Position numbers and translations under genes: made by a program. Positions 47,825-59,092 of a stretch of DNA of 64,000 nt are shown here, in pieces. The stretch comes from Stereum hirsutum FP-91666 SS1 (taxonomy: Eukaryota; Basidiomycota; Agaricomycetes; Russulales; Stereaceae). Where the stretch lies: NCBI RefSeq assembly GCF_000264905.1, contig NW_006763134.1, positions 1,063,712-1,127,711 of the forward strand, given 5' to 3'. The number at the start of each line of letters is the position of its first letter. Within the stretch, counting starts at the first letter, position 1. The notes under the pieces were generated by a model. It worked only from the letters and a program-made list of their open reading frames with translations. It ran no database searches and was not told the origin of the DNA.

Positions 47825-48714
47825 TTAGTCCGACGAGAAAGAAGATAGTGAGAAGTTGGATGCACAACTTCGAGCAATGTAGAACGGTGCCCTCACCTTC
47901 TCTTTCCTCTCAGGCTTCGCGATCTTATTCCTCCTTTCCGCCTCGGAGAGTCGCTGCCCGATCTTATTCGAGTCATACCAGTCACTTTCCTCCTCCGCCA
48001 TCACAGCGCCGTCCGTCCATCCAAATGTACCGCCCTGCCCGACTATGCGCTCGCCGAGCGGGAAACAAAAGACATCGGCCATCAGCACACTAGCGCCAGT
48101 AAGAGGAGTCAGTACGTGCGTACGTGCATAATTCCAATGCTGTAAAGGTGTTCCAGACCACATCTTATATCATCGAGGATTGCTTGCATCCTAAGAAGAT
48201 CCCCGTCCTCGACTGCGCCTCTGAGCGCCGTTTTTTGCCGCTGGTAGCCCACCCATCCTTTTGAACATACGGTCGATATTCGCAGATATTGCCATGTGGA
48301 CCACATATCCTAATCTTTTCACAGACACGAGCCTCGTCAAAGACAGTCTCCACCAAAGAGGTGCTTTTAGGCTTCTATCAGCTCGAACGTCTTGACGGAA
48401 GTATCGTTTAGAAGCAGACGGATGCTGTAGCGAGGGAGACATCGGAGAGAATTGGAGGGCAGTGAAATAATCTGGACATTGTTTTCGTCGGTCGAAAGTC
48501 CCACCAAGAAGGGCACCTGTAGTAAGAATGGCAGTCCCCGCCATCGGTTCAGAGAAGGATCCAAAGAGCAAAGTGCCCGCAGTTTTGGTCCATGCTTCGT
48601 AGCACTGAAGTGATCACAAACGTTTAGGGTTAATGGTACGGTCGCTCTTTGTGTCTGTCTCCGAGTTGTCCGAGTTGTCCGAGAAGGAACGTACCTTGTT
48701 GAGTGACTGAGCAT
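47825..48714 (-). pseudogene. Fungal-type kinase-like gene, module 2 (catalytic loop lost)
   Basis: Minus-strand kinase-like sequence: N-lobe RYSIRLLLNDTSVKTFELIE (about 48440-48370), then LVETVFDEARVCEKIRICGP and HGNICEYRPYVQKDGW, then MQAILDDIRCGLEHLYSIGI ending in MH before a GTACGC donor. This corresponds to the region just before the catalytic loop. The next coding block, GERIVGQGGTFGWTDGAVMA EEESDWYDSNKI (about 48075-47985; shown in two parts), is the post-DFG part. Between them only about 35 bases could be intron, and the D-x-x-P-x-N catalytic loop and DFD motif are absent. Compared with the sister copy, a deletion removed the loop. At best an inactive pseudokinase, more likely a pseudogene. 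Confidence 0.6.
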
Positions 48715-49018
48715 TGGTACTGAGATGAGTAGCAGATCAAGTAAAGGCCTATGTAGTCACCGAAGCAAGTAGATCGCACCCGTAAAGAGCGGCGACGTTC
48801 GAAAGGGCGGCGAGAGCTAATGAGTTCAACATTGCGCCGGAATGGACAGCGGCCACGTTGACGGGCTGGCGCAGGGGTTTTGTTCCATCCTCATGCGAGA
48901 TCCCGGGTCCTGCATAATAGGCCTGCACACAAGTCTAGGGACCAGGAGGACCGGGAAGAACTACTAGATATTCTACCTCTAGCGGACCTTCAAGCTTCAA
49001 GTCGAGTCGACGCAATGG
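48715..49018. other. Intergenic, no gene
   Basis: No gene recognised. CCGAGTTGT is doubled at 48660-48678 just to the left. Confidence 0.4.
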
Positions 49019-49342
49019 CCCAGCTTCAAGCTACCAGTACTAGCCCAAACACCCCTACCAGAAATGACCGCAACAGGAGTTTCGAGTGGGATACACCAAG
49101 TACCAACCAAGTACGTGACACCGGTGCGAGGAAGAGTCAAAGCGGACACGAAAAACAAACAAGCTGGCCGGGCCGGTGGTTCTTCTGCTTCCGATAAATT
49201 ATCTTATCTTATCTTATCTGACCGCCTTCCAACGAACTCAACTTGATCAAATATTGGACATTGCGACATCTCGTCAAGGGGAGAAGGTGACTGGAGCTAC
49301 GCTAGAAGAATGGGAGCGGTGGAAGGCAGCATACGCGATATA
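49015..49342 (+). CDS. Possible short hypothetical gene
   Basis: Weak candidate. ATG 49015 opens MAQLQATSTSPNTPTRNDRN.., and the last 140 bases have an open frame with amphipathic, protein-like sequence (TAFQRTQLDQILDIATSRQG .. EEWERWKAAYAI) ending in TAG at 49340. Joining them requires an intron or frame change around 49110-49205, where a CTTAT repeat (49199-49219) occurs. No family recognised. Confidence 0.2.
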
Positions 49343-49645
49343 GACCACAATGCAGTATCACAATGCAATGAAATTGGACTCAACTTCCGTAGGAAAGAAG
49401 GGGGTAAGAGAGATAAATGTCGTATATGTAGACTGTCTATGAGATTCTGAGTATAGTCAGACGAGAAGAGAGGCCGTACTATGGTTAACTAAATATCGCC
49501 ATATCACAACAACAAGATAGCATACGAGGAAAAGCGGAGGAAGAGATGATACAGGGAAAGAGAAGGAATGTCTACGGTCTAAATGTCGAACAACGGTATC
49601 CCAAAGTATGAAAACAAAAGTAGAAATAGAGTGACTCCCACAAGC

Positions 49646-50942
49646 CTAGTGCGCAACCTCATCCGCCTTCGCCTCGGCCTGAGTCTTCTTCTCCAATACC
49701 TTTCCAACGGCCTCCTGCACCCGGATCTTCGCGCTCTCCAGAACAGGCTTCACCTTCTCCTGTACCGTCTCTCCCAACTTCCCCACCTTCTCGTTCAGGG
49801 GTAGGTCCGAGGTGACGACGGCACGCAAGTCGGTGATCGTAGATGAGATGCCGTCTTGGATGGGCTTGAACGATGCTTGGAGATGGGCAGGGAGGGCAGA
49901 GGTGGATGATTGGAGGGATTGGAGTTCGGAGATCATGGTGTCGGAGAGGGCGTGTGCTCTGGTCTGGGCGGCCACGAGGGATGAAGACGCAAGACTGGAG
50001 ATGGAGTGAGCGGTATCGGTCGCACGTTGACTGGAAGCAATCATGTCAGATTAAAGTTAAACGTAAACAACGGTGAGACACAAGTTGAAAAGGGGATATC
50101 AGAAAGGGAAAGGTATAGGGGTGTGGGTGTGGGTGGGGAAAGATAAGAAAGGCCTCGGCGCTTACAGGAGGACAGACTGCGACTGCAGTTGTTTGAGTTG
50201 ATCGTTGGAGTAACCGTACAGTTGGTCCTTGAGGTCGAGAGAAAGAGCATAGGCGCGTTGATACTGGTACTTTGCCTCGGCAGCCGAGCCATTGCCGTTA
50301 GGGGTGGAGGGAGAGGCCTCTGTCGACTGGTGGATACGCGAGACTGCAACGGCGAAGTAGTCGACGATAGGGGCGAACCTCTATTAAGGTTTCCGCGAGC
50401 GTTGATGGCAATTCGCCGAACCACAATAGACATAGCCAACCCCACAGAATGCAACCCCACAAGATCATCAGCGTTCGATTCTCGCTGTGGGATAGGAGAG
50501 GTGTGGGATAGGGAGGGAAGGTGGCACGTACCTGGTCAATACCCTGGGCCACAGCAAGTGCAGGGTTCTTCACCCGCTCATCGATTGTCTTGTTCGTACC
50601 GGCAACGACACTATCGCTCTGCTCCTTTAGATCCTTGATCATCTGATCAGCAGGAGTTTTGAATGGGTACGGGAACTTGTTTTCGACGACATCGAAACCC
50701 TGGTTAGCCAGTCCATCTGCTCTCGTGAGAAGAGGAGCAAGACGGGCTGCGATAGGCTGCGAGTATTGGAGAGCAGAAGAAGAGATTGCCTGTGCGGTAG
50801 TGTATGGCGTGCGGGTGTAGGTGTTCGTAGAAAGGGTAGAGTGTACAGCCGCAAGTGAATCGCCGACGACGGGGATGGAGACGAAACGGTTGATTATGGT
50901 GAGCTCTGGCGCGGACGGCGCACTCTGAGTTTCGGTCGCCAT
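49646..50942 (-). CDS. Perilipin-like lipid-droplet protein (Cap20-like)
   Basis: ATG 50942 (MATETQSAPSAPELTIINRF). About 310 residues in three or so exons, with stop at 49646. The opening VSIPVVGDSLAAVHSTL, then AISSSALQYSQPIAARLAPL, LTRADGLANQGFDVVENKFP and a long, uninterrupted amphipathic helical C-terminus (TTITDLRAVV..LNEKVGKLGETVQ..) fit the fungal perilipin/Cap20 family, which coats and protects lipid droplets. The polypeptide lacks transmembrane helices, as expected. Introns: about 50545-50375 (the exon after GIDQ restarts RFAPIVDYFAVAV) and about 50165-50035. Complete and likely expressed; a TATA element lies 110 bases upstream. Confidence 0.82.
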
Positions 50943-51046
50943 AAATGATGAGTATAAGAGCTAGCGAATAAGTTGTTGGTGCTGGTGCTGATGGTGTGAG
51001 ATGAAGAGAAGATTGAATGGAGGAAGAGATAAGGCGAAGATGAGGC

Positions 51047-51055
51047 TCTATATAC
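51047..51055 (-). promoter_or_regulatory. TATA box of the perilipin-like gene
   Basis: Minus strand GTATATAGA, about 105-115 bases upstream of the ATG at 50942. Confidence 0.45.
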
Positions 51056-52617
51056 GCATTTTTCGAGATTGCAATTCAGACTGACGTGCGCCGCGCCTGG
51101 AAGGTGCGTCTGGCATGTGATTCCACACGATTGGCGCACGCCTTCGTCGAGCAGTCCAAAGCCTCGAGGCCTTGAACTGGGCCTCTCCCGCTCGCCTCCG
51201 CATAATCAGCTGCGTCGGTCTCAGAGGTTTCCCAACAGTTTTTGTCGCTGCGCATATGCACAGACGTGGAGATTTGTTCGAGGACATTCGAGGACGTGGA
51301 GGGAAGAATCACATGAAATCGGCGCGAATGCAAACCCAGCTTGAAGTCGAGGTAACCCCTAACCCTAGGTTGGGTGTTCACATCTCAGATTTGTCCCCGA
51401 CGTTCTTGCAGATCCCTTTCATCTTGTCTTCCGTCTAGGAACAGCTGACCGCAAGTTGGCCTTCGGAATTGCTCGTCCAATAACGGTGAAAGCCGTTGCC
51501 GCAGGGTGCCTGCTTGATCTCTTCCAGTTTACGGCAACGAATACGGGTAACAAGTCGACACCGAAATAAAACAACCTTGGTGCGCCGACTGCGAGTCGTA
51601 TTAACGAGTACTCTCCATGGGGTAGCTTGTGTAGGACCCATGCGCAGTCGATGAATCACGATGTATACGTGTCTTGCGTATCTTTGTTTCTCTTAAAGAT
51701 CACTATCACTTATTGATTGTGCATGCCACGATAGCAGCCACCACACCTCGTCATCTTGCAGTAGCCCCAGAGCTATCGAAGGCGCAATACGTTACGCGCA
51801 GGCCGCTTACTCCTTCGTTTCGACTTCCATTCGCGCCTGACCTCCTTCTCATAGTCAGATGCTGCCTCTCACAGCTTTGGAACTCCCATAGTAGTCTCGC
51901 TGGGAAACTCGAGACGCAGATGAATCTTTCCTGTACTACCAATGCATGTTCTTGCGAATTAACCTCCTAGTGATGATGCATTATGTTTGGCTTGAGAACG
52001 TTACCTTGCTCGGTCCTTCACATGCATTCTTCTAACCGTGGGGTCTTTGACGCAACTTTGACGAGATCGGAAACTCTTCTGCTCTCAACCTTACCTCGAT
52101 GGGGATCCCGAGCTCGGCAAGAGATGCTCATTCACCCCGGACTCCAGGGAGATACTACCTTCACTGTAAGACACTCCAGTCTAAGTGCTTTCTTCCTCAA
52201 CGGCCTCTTGGTCTCAGAAAACGAAATCAATTATCCGGCATCTCCGTCGGAAGAGCCCGTGACGAACGTTTTGTTGTCCCCTTCCTCATTCGAGCACTCG
52301 CCTCTGCCATCCACCTCACCAATTCTATGTCATGGTTCCAACCGACTCATCGGCTATGTTATATTACATAGTCCGATCACAAGTGAGAGTATTTACCGTC
52401 CCATCACGGCCATTGCTGTTGTCCTGTGACTGCTATTCAGGGGAGAGTGGGACAGATGAAACCCGATCCATCGTGAGATGTACGATGGGACTAGAGCTAA
52501 AAAAAGTCGATTCATAATGTATTGGATCAACTCAGGAGGAACTTATTCTCCCAACCCGAGTCTCAGTCAGCCCTTTCTTATCTCTGTTCCTCTTCGTCCT
52601 CCTGGGCTTCCGTTAAC
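51056..52617. other. Intergenic, including duplicated upstream region of the NmrA genes
   Basis: No gene supported. From about 51680 to 52617 the sequence has a decayed counterpart at about 54410-55352 before the second NmrA gene. One shared piece is GGCATCTCCGTCGGAAGAG (52239 and 54895). Confidence 0.5.
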
Positions 52618-54053
52618 ATGACCTCCGAACTCCCTCTCGTAGTCGTATTTGGTGGAAGTGGCTTCGTCGGAACGTCCATCGTCAACGCTCTCCTCGCGAG
52701 TAACGAATTCGTGAGTGTGCTCTTCGCCCACCATTTCGCTCCCGTATGTTTACTAACACCCCTTTCCGCCATAGCGCATCAGAATACCTGTCCGCCCGAC
52801 CTCCACATCCAAACCCTCCGTGGCCAGACTCCTCGCCTTAGCTCCTGTCAGCATCGTCTTCGTCGACATCGCCGTCGCCTCTACCTCTCTTCTCAAAGAA
52901 ATCATAGCGGACGCGGAGGTGGTGATTTGCACACTGGAAATTTATGACCAAGTGGACTTGCAGAAGAAGTTGGTCGACATTTGTGTGGAGGTGGGGACTG
53001 TGAAGAGGTTCATACCGAATGATTGGGCGAGTACGGGGGTGAAGGGGGTGAGGTGGTTACATGACAAGGTCAGTTGAGCTGAATAATTCTGGTGTCGTCA
53101 TGTTAGATGAAATGGTGTTGACCTTGTTCCTTTCCTCGTAGAAATTGGAGGTCAGGGAGTACGTGAAGAATTCAGGCCTTGGGTATACGTTCATCGACAC
53201 CGGCTTCTGGTGCGCATAATCCAGCATTCACCCCATTCCGAGTCATGCCACTCCCTACGTCTCCTCTCTACAACCCACATTCACCCCTAATCCAATTACC
53301 CCGCACGAGCAACGGCCGCTCACACCTTCCATCCGACGATCCAGGCACCAAGTGCTCTTCCGTCCACTAACGCCTACCGGTCTTAAATACCCCATCTTCT
53401 GGGAAGCCTCGAAGAACGTCTACAACGGCGGAACCGTCAAGACCGCGTGCATCCACCATGACGACTTGGGAAGGTCTGTTGCAAGGATCATTAAAGACCC
53501 GAGGACGCTGAATCAATATTTGAGTACATGTCTCGATCTTTTGCAAAAGTGAGAAGTGCTAATAATCTTCATGTTCATGTGGCGGTGGCGGCGTCGCTCA
53601 TTGGCAGGTCTTTGTATGGGCACAGGAGGTGACGCAAATGGAGTTGAATGCATTAGCACATGAGCTGGGCGATCCTAGTCTCGAATCTATCCCCGTACGT
53701 CCATTATTATTACCTTCTCTTCTCCAAGCGCCGGTGTACCTCAGTTGCGGCCGCCACCACACTCAACGCTGACCACGATCACTTCAATGCCACAGCGTGA
53801 CACAGGATACGTACTCTCCAAGATCAAGGAAGCTAAACTCGGGAACGAACATCAGATCCTCGCCTATTGGCAGTACCACCGCTCCCTCTGGATTCTCGGC
53901 GAGAATGTCGTCTCTAACGCTGTAAAAGCGGAGTTCGGCGGCGCATTGGATACGCAGGTGTTATATCCTGATATGATCGCGGGATTGCGAGGTGTGAGGG
54001 AGAGCGCGGTGGAGTTCTATGCGCGCGCAAAGGAGAGTTTGGAGGTGGCGTGA
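52618..54053 (+). CDS. NmrA/isoflavone-reductase-like oxidoreductase, copy 1
   Basis: Atypical short-chain dehydrogenase family (NmrA-like, PCBER/isoflavone reductase fold), about 320 residues. ATG 52618, MTSELPLVVVFGGSGFVGTS; the Rossmann loop G-x-x-G-x-x-G is GGSGFVG. Conserved downstream: EVVICTLEIYDQVDLQKKLV, GTVKRFIPNDWASTGVKGVR, KNSGLGYTFIDTGFW, then HQVLFRPLTPTGLKYPIFWE, IIKDPRTLNQY/VFVWAQEV, HELGDPSLESIPRDTGYVLS and a C-terminal SAVEFYARAKESLEVA. The stop is at 54051. Five or so introns. The region between GFW (about 53210) and HQVLFRP (about 53348) is an intron; the intron after LNQY and the one at about 53695-53795 rejoin well. The substrate is unknown; such enzymes use NADPH or act as redox sensors. 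It has a close tandem paralogue downstream. Confidence 0.85.
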
Positions 54054-55352
54054 GTTTGCTATGGGTTGTTCAGGACGGCTGAGTCTTGTGGGTAGCAGGT
54101 AAGATGGCAAAGTATGAAATATGGGATTGGGAGGCTGAATGGACAGGAAAGGGCAAACTTGAACTGAGGTAGCCGACGTGCGGTTGGGGTATCTTTCGTC
54201 GGTACGATGCCGCGACTGAGAATGGTTCCATGCACAGACTGAATATACTCCTCTTCGTCGAGCCTTTGGCCGACGTGGAGAATGTAGGTTGTTCTCTGCC
54301 ACAGTCGGCGCATAGCCTGTTGCCTACCAGTCTCTCTACTCGGGATGCCGCCGCTTCATGAGCTTTGTATCATACAGCAGCCTTGCATGGGGATCCTCGC
54401 GGTGCAGATGAACGGTCCCTGTACTAACCCAGTGCTCTTGCGATAGAGCGCCATGTTATTATATCCCATGCTTGGCTGAAGAACGTCTGATCTTTTTCTC
54501 CGGATTATCGCTTGCAAACAGGCCTTCTCGTATTCTTCTTGGCACAGATCCTAATTCGAGTCATGCCTGGAGTGACACGACTACGGTGCCATTTACTAGC
54601 CCACCAGCTCCCCACAGCGGATTGGCATACAAGTGCTTTCTTGGTGCTTTCTTGTGTCCGTGATGTCCTTGACAAGATTGGGAGCCCTTCTATACTCGAC
54701 TATTCGCTACCTCGGCGTCCGGAGCACTCCGAGCATCTTCACGCCCCACTTATATCGACCTCGTATTCTGCTCTTTTGCTAGTTCTCTTCCTGCTCGATA
54801 GAGCAGAACGCTGGCCGCTGCTCTGCGTCGTTGAGGGCACACCTTGGAGACTTACTGCTATCTTCGCGGGATGCAGAAAAAGATCAGTCATCTGGCATCT
54901 CCGTCGGAAGAGTCGTGGCTGAGTAAGTCCACCGGACTCCACCCCCTGACAAAACGTTACCTTTCCGGAACCCTCGTCTCCCACCTTCACCTCATGATTT
55001 TCTCTGCGATAGTTCTCAACAACTTACTAATGAATTGTTGGTTATATCATATTGCCTGATACTTAGTCGCCGGTGCACCGTTGGTCCATCACGACCATCC
55101 CGACCATCGTCACAGCAGGTCACAGTCCTATCAGGTCCTGTCCCCGCCGACTCCCCGGTATATGACGATGGGGAGGATGGAACGAGATTCAATATGTGAG
55201 ATGAAAGATGGGACTCAAGTTTAAAAGCTCGTCCATAATATTCTGGACTAATCCAGAAGAAATCTCATTGTCTTCACTTCGACGAACCTCCTACCTAAGC
55301 TCAAACAGATCTTTGATACTTGTACTCCTGCTCGTCCTGCGTCTCAGTTAAC
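54054..55352. other. Spacer between the two NmrA genes, part of the tandem duplication
   Basis: No gene. The 3' flank of copy 1 (about 54170-54300) is similar to the 3' flank of copy 2 (about 56885-57020), including GCCGACGTGCGGTTG and a GTGGAGAATG.AGGTTGTT stretch. The right half is the upstream flank of copy 2. Confidence 0.55.
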
Positions 55353-56750
55353 ATGGCCTCCGAACTCCCTCTCGTAGTCGTATTCGGCGGAAGTGGATTT
55401 GCCGGAACGTCTATCGTTAGTGCTCTCATCGAGAGCAAGGACTTCGTTAGTTTCTCTTTTGCTCGCCCTTTACACCCTTGTCATCACTGATGTACCTGTC
55501 CGCCACAGCGCGTCAAGATCCCCGTCCGACCGTCCTCCATCTCCAAACCCACCGTCACCAAATTCCTCGACTCAGCTCCCGACCGCGTCAGCATCGTCCC
55601 CATCGACATCGGCACCGCCTCTCCCTCTGCCCTCAGAGAAGTCGTACAAGGCGCAGAGGTAGTGTTGTGCACACTGGTCTATGATCAGGTGGACTTGCAG
55701 AAGAAGTTGGTCGATATCTGTGTGGAGGTGGGGACCGTGAAGAGGTTCGTGCCGAGTGATTGGGCGAGTGCGGGGGTGAAGGGGGTTAGATGGTTGTTTG
55801 ACAAAGTCAGTTGGGTTGAAATGCTCTGGGGTTCTCGTGTTAAATGGACGAGTGTTGACCTTGTTCCTTTTGTCGTAGAAATTGGAGATTAGGGAGTATG
55901 TGAGGAACTCAGGTCTTGGCTATACCTTCATCGACACCGGCTTCTGGTACGTACAATCCGGCCTACGCCTATATTTTCCTACGCCACCTCCTCTGCAGTA
56001 CACATTCGCCGCTTACCCATACATTTTGCATGAAGTAAGTACGGCTACTGACACTTTCCATCTGACGATTCAGGCATCAAGTCCTCTTCCGTCCACTGAC
56101 GCCTGCAGGTCTCATATACCCCATCTTCTGGGAAGGCTCCAAGAACATTTACAACGGTGGAACCGTGAAGACGGCGTGTACCGACCATGGCGACATGGGG
56201 AGGTTTGTGGCAAGGATCATTAAAGATTCGAGGACGATGAATCAATATGTGAGCGCACGTCCCAGTATCCTGAGAAGTGAGAAGTGCTGATAATTTTCTC
56301 CTGGCGGCGGCGGTGGTCATGGTAGGTTTTTGTTTGGGCCCAGGAGGTGACACAGTCGGAGTTGCAGGCATTAGCACATGAACTAGGCGATCCCACCCTC
56401 GAGGTCATACCCGTGAGTCATTATTCTTACCCTCTCCCTTCCGAACACCTCGACGCCACCATCGCAATGCTGATCGCGACCCCCCTGGACCGCAGCGTGA
56501 CACCGAATACGTCCTCTCCAAGATCGAAGAAACCAAACTCGCAAACGACTACGAAAGCCTCGCCTACTGGCAGTACCACCACTCCCTCTGGATCCTCGGA
56601 GAGAATCTCGCCTCTAACGCTGTGAAGCCGGAGTTCGGCGGTGCATTGGACGCGAAGGTGTTGTATCCTGATATGGTCGCGGGGTTGAAAGGTGTGAGGG
56701 AGAGCGCGGTGGAGTACTTCGCGGGCGCGAAGGAGAGTTTAAAGGCGTGA
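55353..56750 (+). CDS. NmrA/isoflavone-reductase-like oxidoreductase, copy 2
   Basis: Tandem paralogue of the preceding gene with the same exon pattern and about 315 residues. ATG 55353 (MASELPLVVVFGGSGFAGTS). The Rossmann loop is GGSGFAG. Shared landmarks: EVVLCTLVYDQVDLQKKLVD, GTVKRFVPSDWASAGVKGVR, RNSGLGYTFIDTGFW, HQVLFRPLTPAGLIYPIFWE, HELGDPTLEVIPRDTEYVLS and VRESAVEYFAGAKESLKA. The stop TGA is at 56748. Differences are mostly conservative: ND/SD before WAS, SNE/ESK early in the protein. No frame damage was seen, so both copies look functional. The coding parts are better conserved than the flanks, which suggests selection on both. Confidence 0.85.
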
Positions 56751-57878
56751 GCCTGTCATGTGTTGGCGGCGAGTGGAAGTCGTGGACAGGAGAGCTGAGC
56801 CCTGTGGCGGCAGGAAAGATGGAGGTATACGAGACATGGGCCCGAGAGGCAGAACGGGCGGGAAACTGGGAACGAAAGACACCTAACTGAGGTAGCCGAC
56901 GTGCGGTTGAGGTAGCTTACGTCGGTATGATACCGCGACTGAGTAGTGCTCCGTGGACAGACTGAATCTATCCCTCTTTGGACGAATCTTTTTGGCCGAA
57001 GTGGAGAATGCAGGTTGTTTACATGCACCGAAGCGCCACACTGCCTCGAGGAACGCAAGATCCCTCGAGCCTTCTCTTCCACGACAGCTCTTCAAAGCCC
57101 TTGAGCGGGCCGAAGGATTCTTCTCATTCGAAGCACTAACAGAAGTACAATGTGCGACATTCATGACGGGCATGAGTGTCGTACACAGCGAAAAGACGGC
57201 TGTGATTGACAACCATGAGCATAGTCCTACAGAATCGCATCTCAAACTCGTTCTCATCGTGTCTCATACCATCCGTATCGCGGCCTTGAAACAGAGGAAT
57301 AGACTCTATTCCTCCAAGAGAGGAAGCGCTTCAGCGAGCACATGCATCCATGGGATAAAATCATTACAGATGACAGATGATCAAGGCCTTTGTAAAGTGT
57401 TCAGTGCGAACGAAGATCAAGAAGTCAGGTCTCAGGGGAGTATCAGAGATGAGATGTGAGTCGTCAGTACGACCTCAGACTGTTGCTGTTCATGGCCATA
57501 GGCAATAAAACCCTCTTCGGAATGCATCTCACCGGGTGGCATTAACACGACTGGTCGGACGATCATGAAAAGGATCAGATGTCGCTGGTTTCGGATGTGT
57601 TGATAGACAAGGATGTGAATTCATGAGACCACAAGGATCCATGTACTCTACATAATGACGGTCCGTGTTCTCCATAAATAGGCGAAAGGTATACAAAGAC
57701 CGCAAAGTAGCGATATCTGTGAATCGAAAGCAGATCAATCAATTCTCCTTCCATCACGGGACACACAGCTGAGGTCTCACCTCAAAACGAATGACATGAC
57801 ACCGTCCCACCACACAACCATCACTGACATCGGAAACAGCACGATCTCACCGCCGACCACCGAACCATCCGACCCTGC
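56751..57878. other. Intergenic after the NmrA pair
   Basis: No gene. The first 270 bases belong to the duplicated 3' flank. A short hairpin-like GAGGAATAGACTCTATTCCTC lies at 57295-57315. Confidence 0.5.
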
Positions 57879-59092
57879 CTACCCACTCATCAATTCTCGA
57901 GTCTCTCTAGGCCTCCGACTTCTCTTCTTGCGCCGCCTCCTCTCCCTCTCCCGCTCGCGGTCTCCATCAACATTAACGTCACCACTACTCTCACCACCAA
58001 CAGCCTCCCGATACGCAGGCGATGGATCAACCTCCCACTCCCTCTCCCTCATCGCCGCTTCCCCTCTCGCCTCTTGCTGCCTCAGCCAATCCTTCGAATC
58101 GGGCAGATAGCCTCGGACGTATTCAACCGGCATCGGTTGTGCGGAAGAGAGCTCTACGTTGTCGGTGGCTGAAGAGTTGCGCATCGGGGCTCCGGAGATG
58201 CGAGCGCTAGCAGTGTTTCTATTGCGGGCGGCGGGCATGATGGGTGGTCCTTTCTCATTGATGGGGGGAAGCTCGGGGGGACGCATGAATTCGGGCATAG
58301 CTACATAATACCAAGGATTAGAACGTACGGAAAAGACGACGAAGTGAGTTTATAAATGAGAGAGACATACCAGACACGTGAGTGAGGAACTCTGCAGATG
58401 GGCGAGCTTGCTGCTTCTGGCGTCTGCGTCGACGAATGAAGAATATGCCGAAACCGAGGATGAGGAGAACGAAGAGTAGACAGCCGATGACGATGCCAGC
58501 GATCTGACCAGGGCTGACAACGGTGCGAGTCGAAGCACCTTCCAAGGCCGCCGATGAAGGTGGGGGAACAGTCGCACTGGTAGAGCTCGAGGGAAGGCCC
58601 AAAGTCGGAGAAGAAGAGAAAGTGAAACCAGAATCCGGTGTTGTCGAGGAATCGGATGGACATGGAGTGATTACGAACTTATGGAGGATTATTTGTGTCT
58701 GGGCGTGCCCAGGGTTATTGGGATCGAATTCGGGGAGAATCAAGGCCAACTGATGGTTATCGCAAGGTATCCCCTCAACGTCCAAGAGTTTCTGTGGTCC
58801 AGGAACTACATCGCTCGACTGGGTGGCATTAGTATCGAGGGTGTACGTGGTCGGGCTCGATCCAGTGACAGTTCCTAACGCGATAATGCCAACACCTATG
58901 CACGATTTTCAGTCGAATCTCAGGCACCGAACTACAGAAACGAAACGAGCATACCTTTAAACGAGAGTCGTACAATGGCCTCGTCATTGCCCGTTGTTGT
59001 GTAGTGAACCGTCTTCCCTTGTTTCCCAGGGACCGGCTGCCAGTTTGAGCTATACGAAAGACGGGTTGTGTCGCTACTTGGCACGTCGCCCA
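57879..59092 (-). CDS. Single-pass membrane protein with ectodomain of the Agaricomycete sugar-binding-like type
   Basis: From ATG 59092 (MGDVPSSDTTRLSYSSNWQP) the ectodomain reads GKQGKTVHYTTTGNDEAIVR, LSFKGVGIIALGTVTGSSPT, TYTLDTNATQSSDVV, then DNHQLALILPEFDPNNPGHA and ILHKFVITPCP. This resembles the beta-sandwich domains common in Agaricomycete type I membrane proteins; the ligand is unknown. A Ser/Pro linker leads to one transmembrane helix (GIVIGCLLFVLLILGFGIFF) and a basic stop-transfer RRRRRQK. The cytoplasmic tail continues after an intron (58374-58302) with MPEFMRPPELPPINEKGPP and a highly charged RERERERRRRKKRSRR end; stop at 57879. The exon before ATG 59092 may carry the signal peptide (a hydrophobic NVCALFSLILLP is read at about 59390-59355), so the true start may be further upstream. 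Confidence 0.65.

Noticed and set aside
51353..51370. Telomere-like CCCTAA units (TAACCCCTAACCCTA)
   Set aside because: Only two imperfect units; too short to call an interstitial telomere, and it is in the middle of ordinary sequence.
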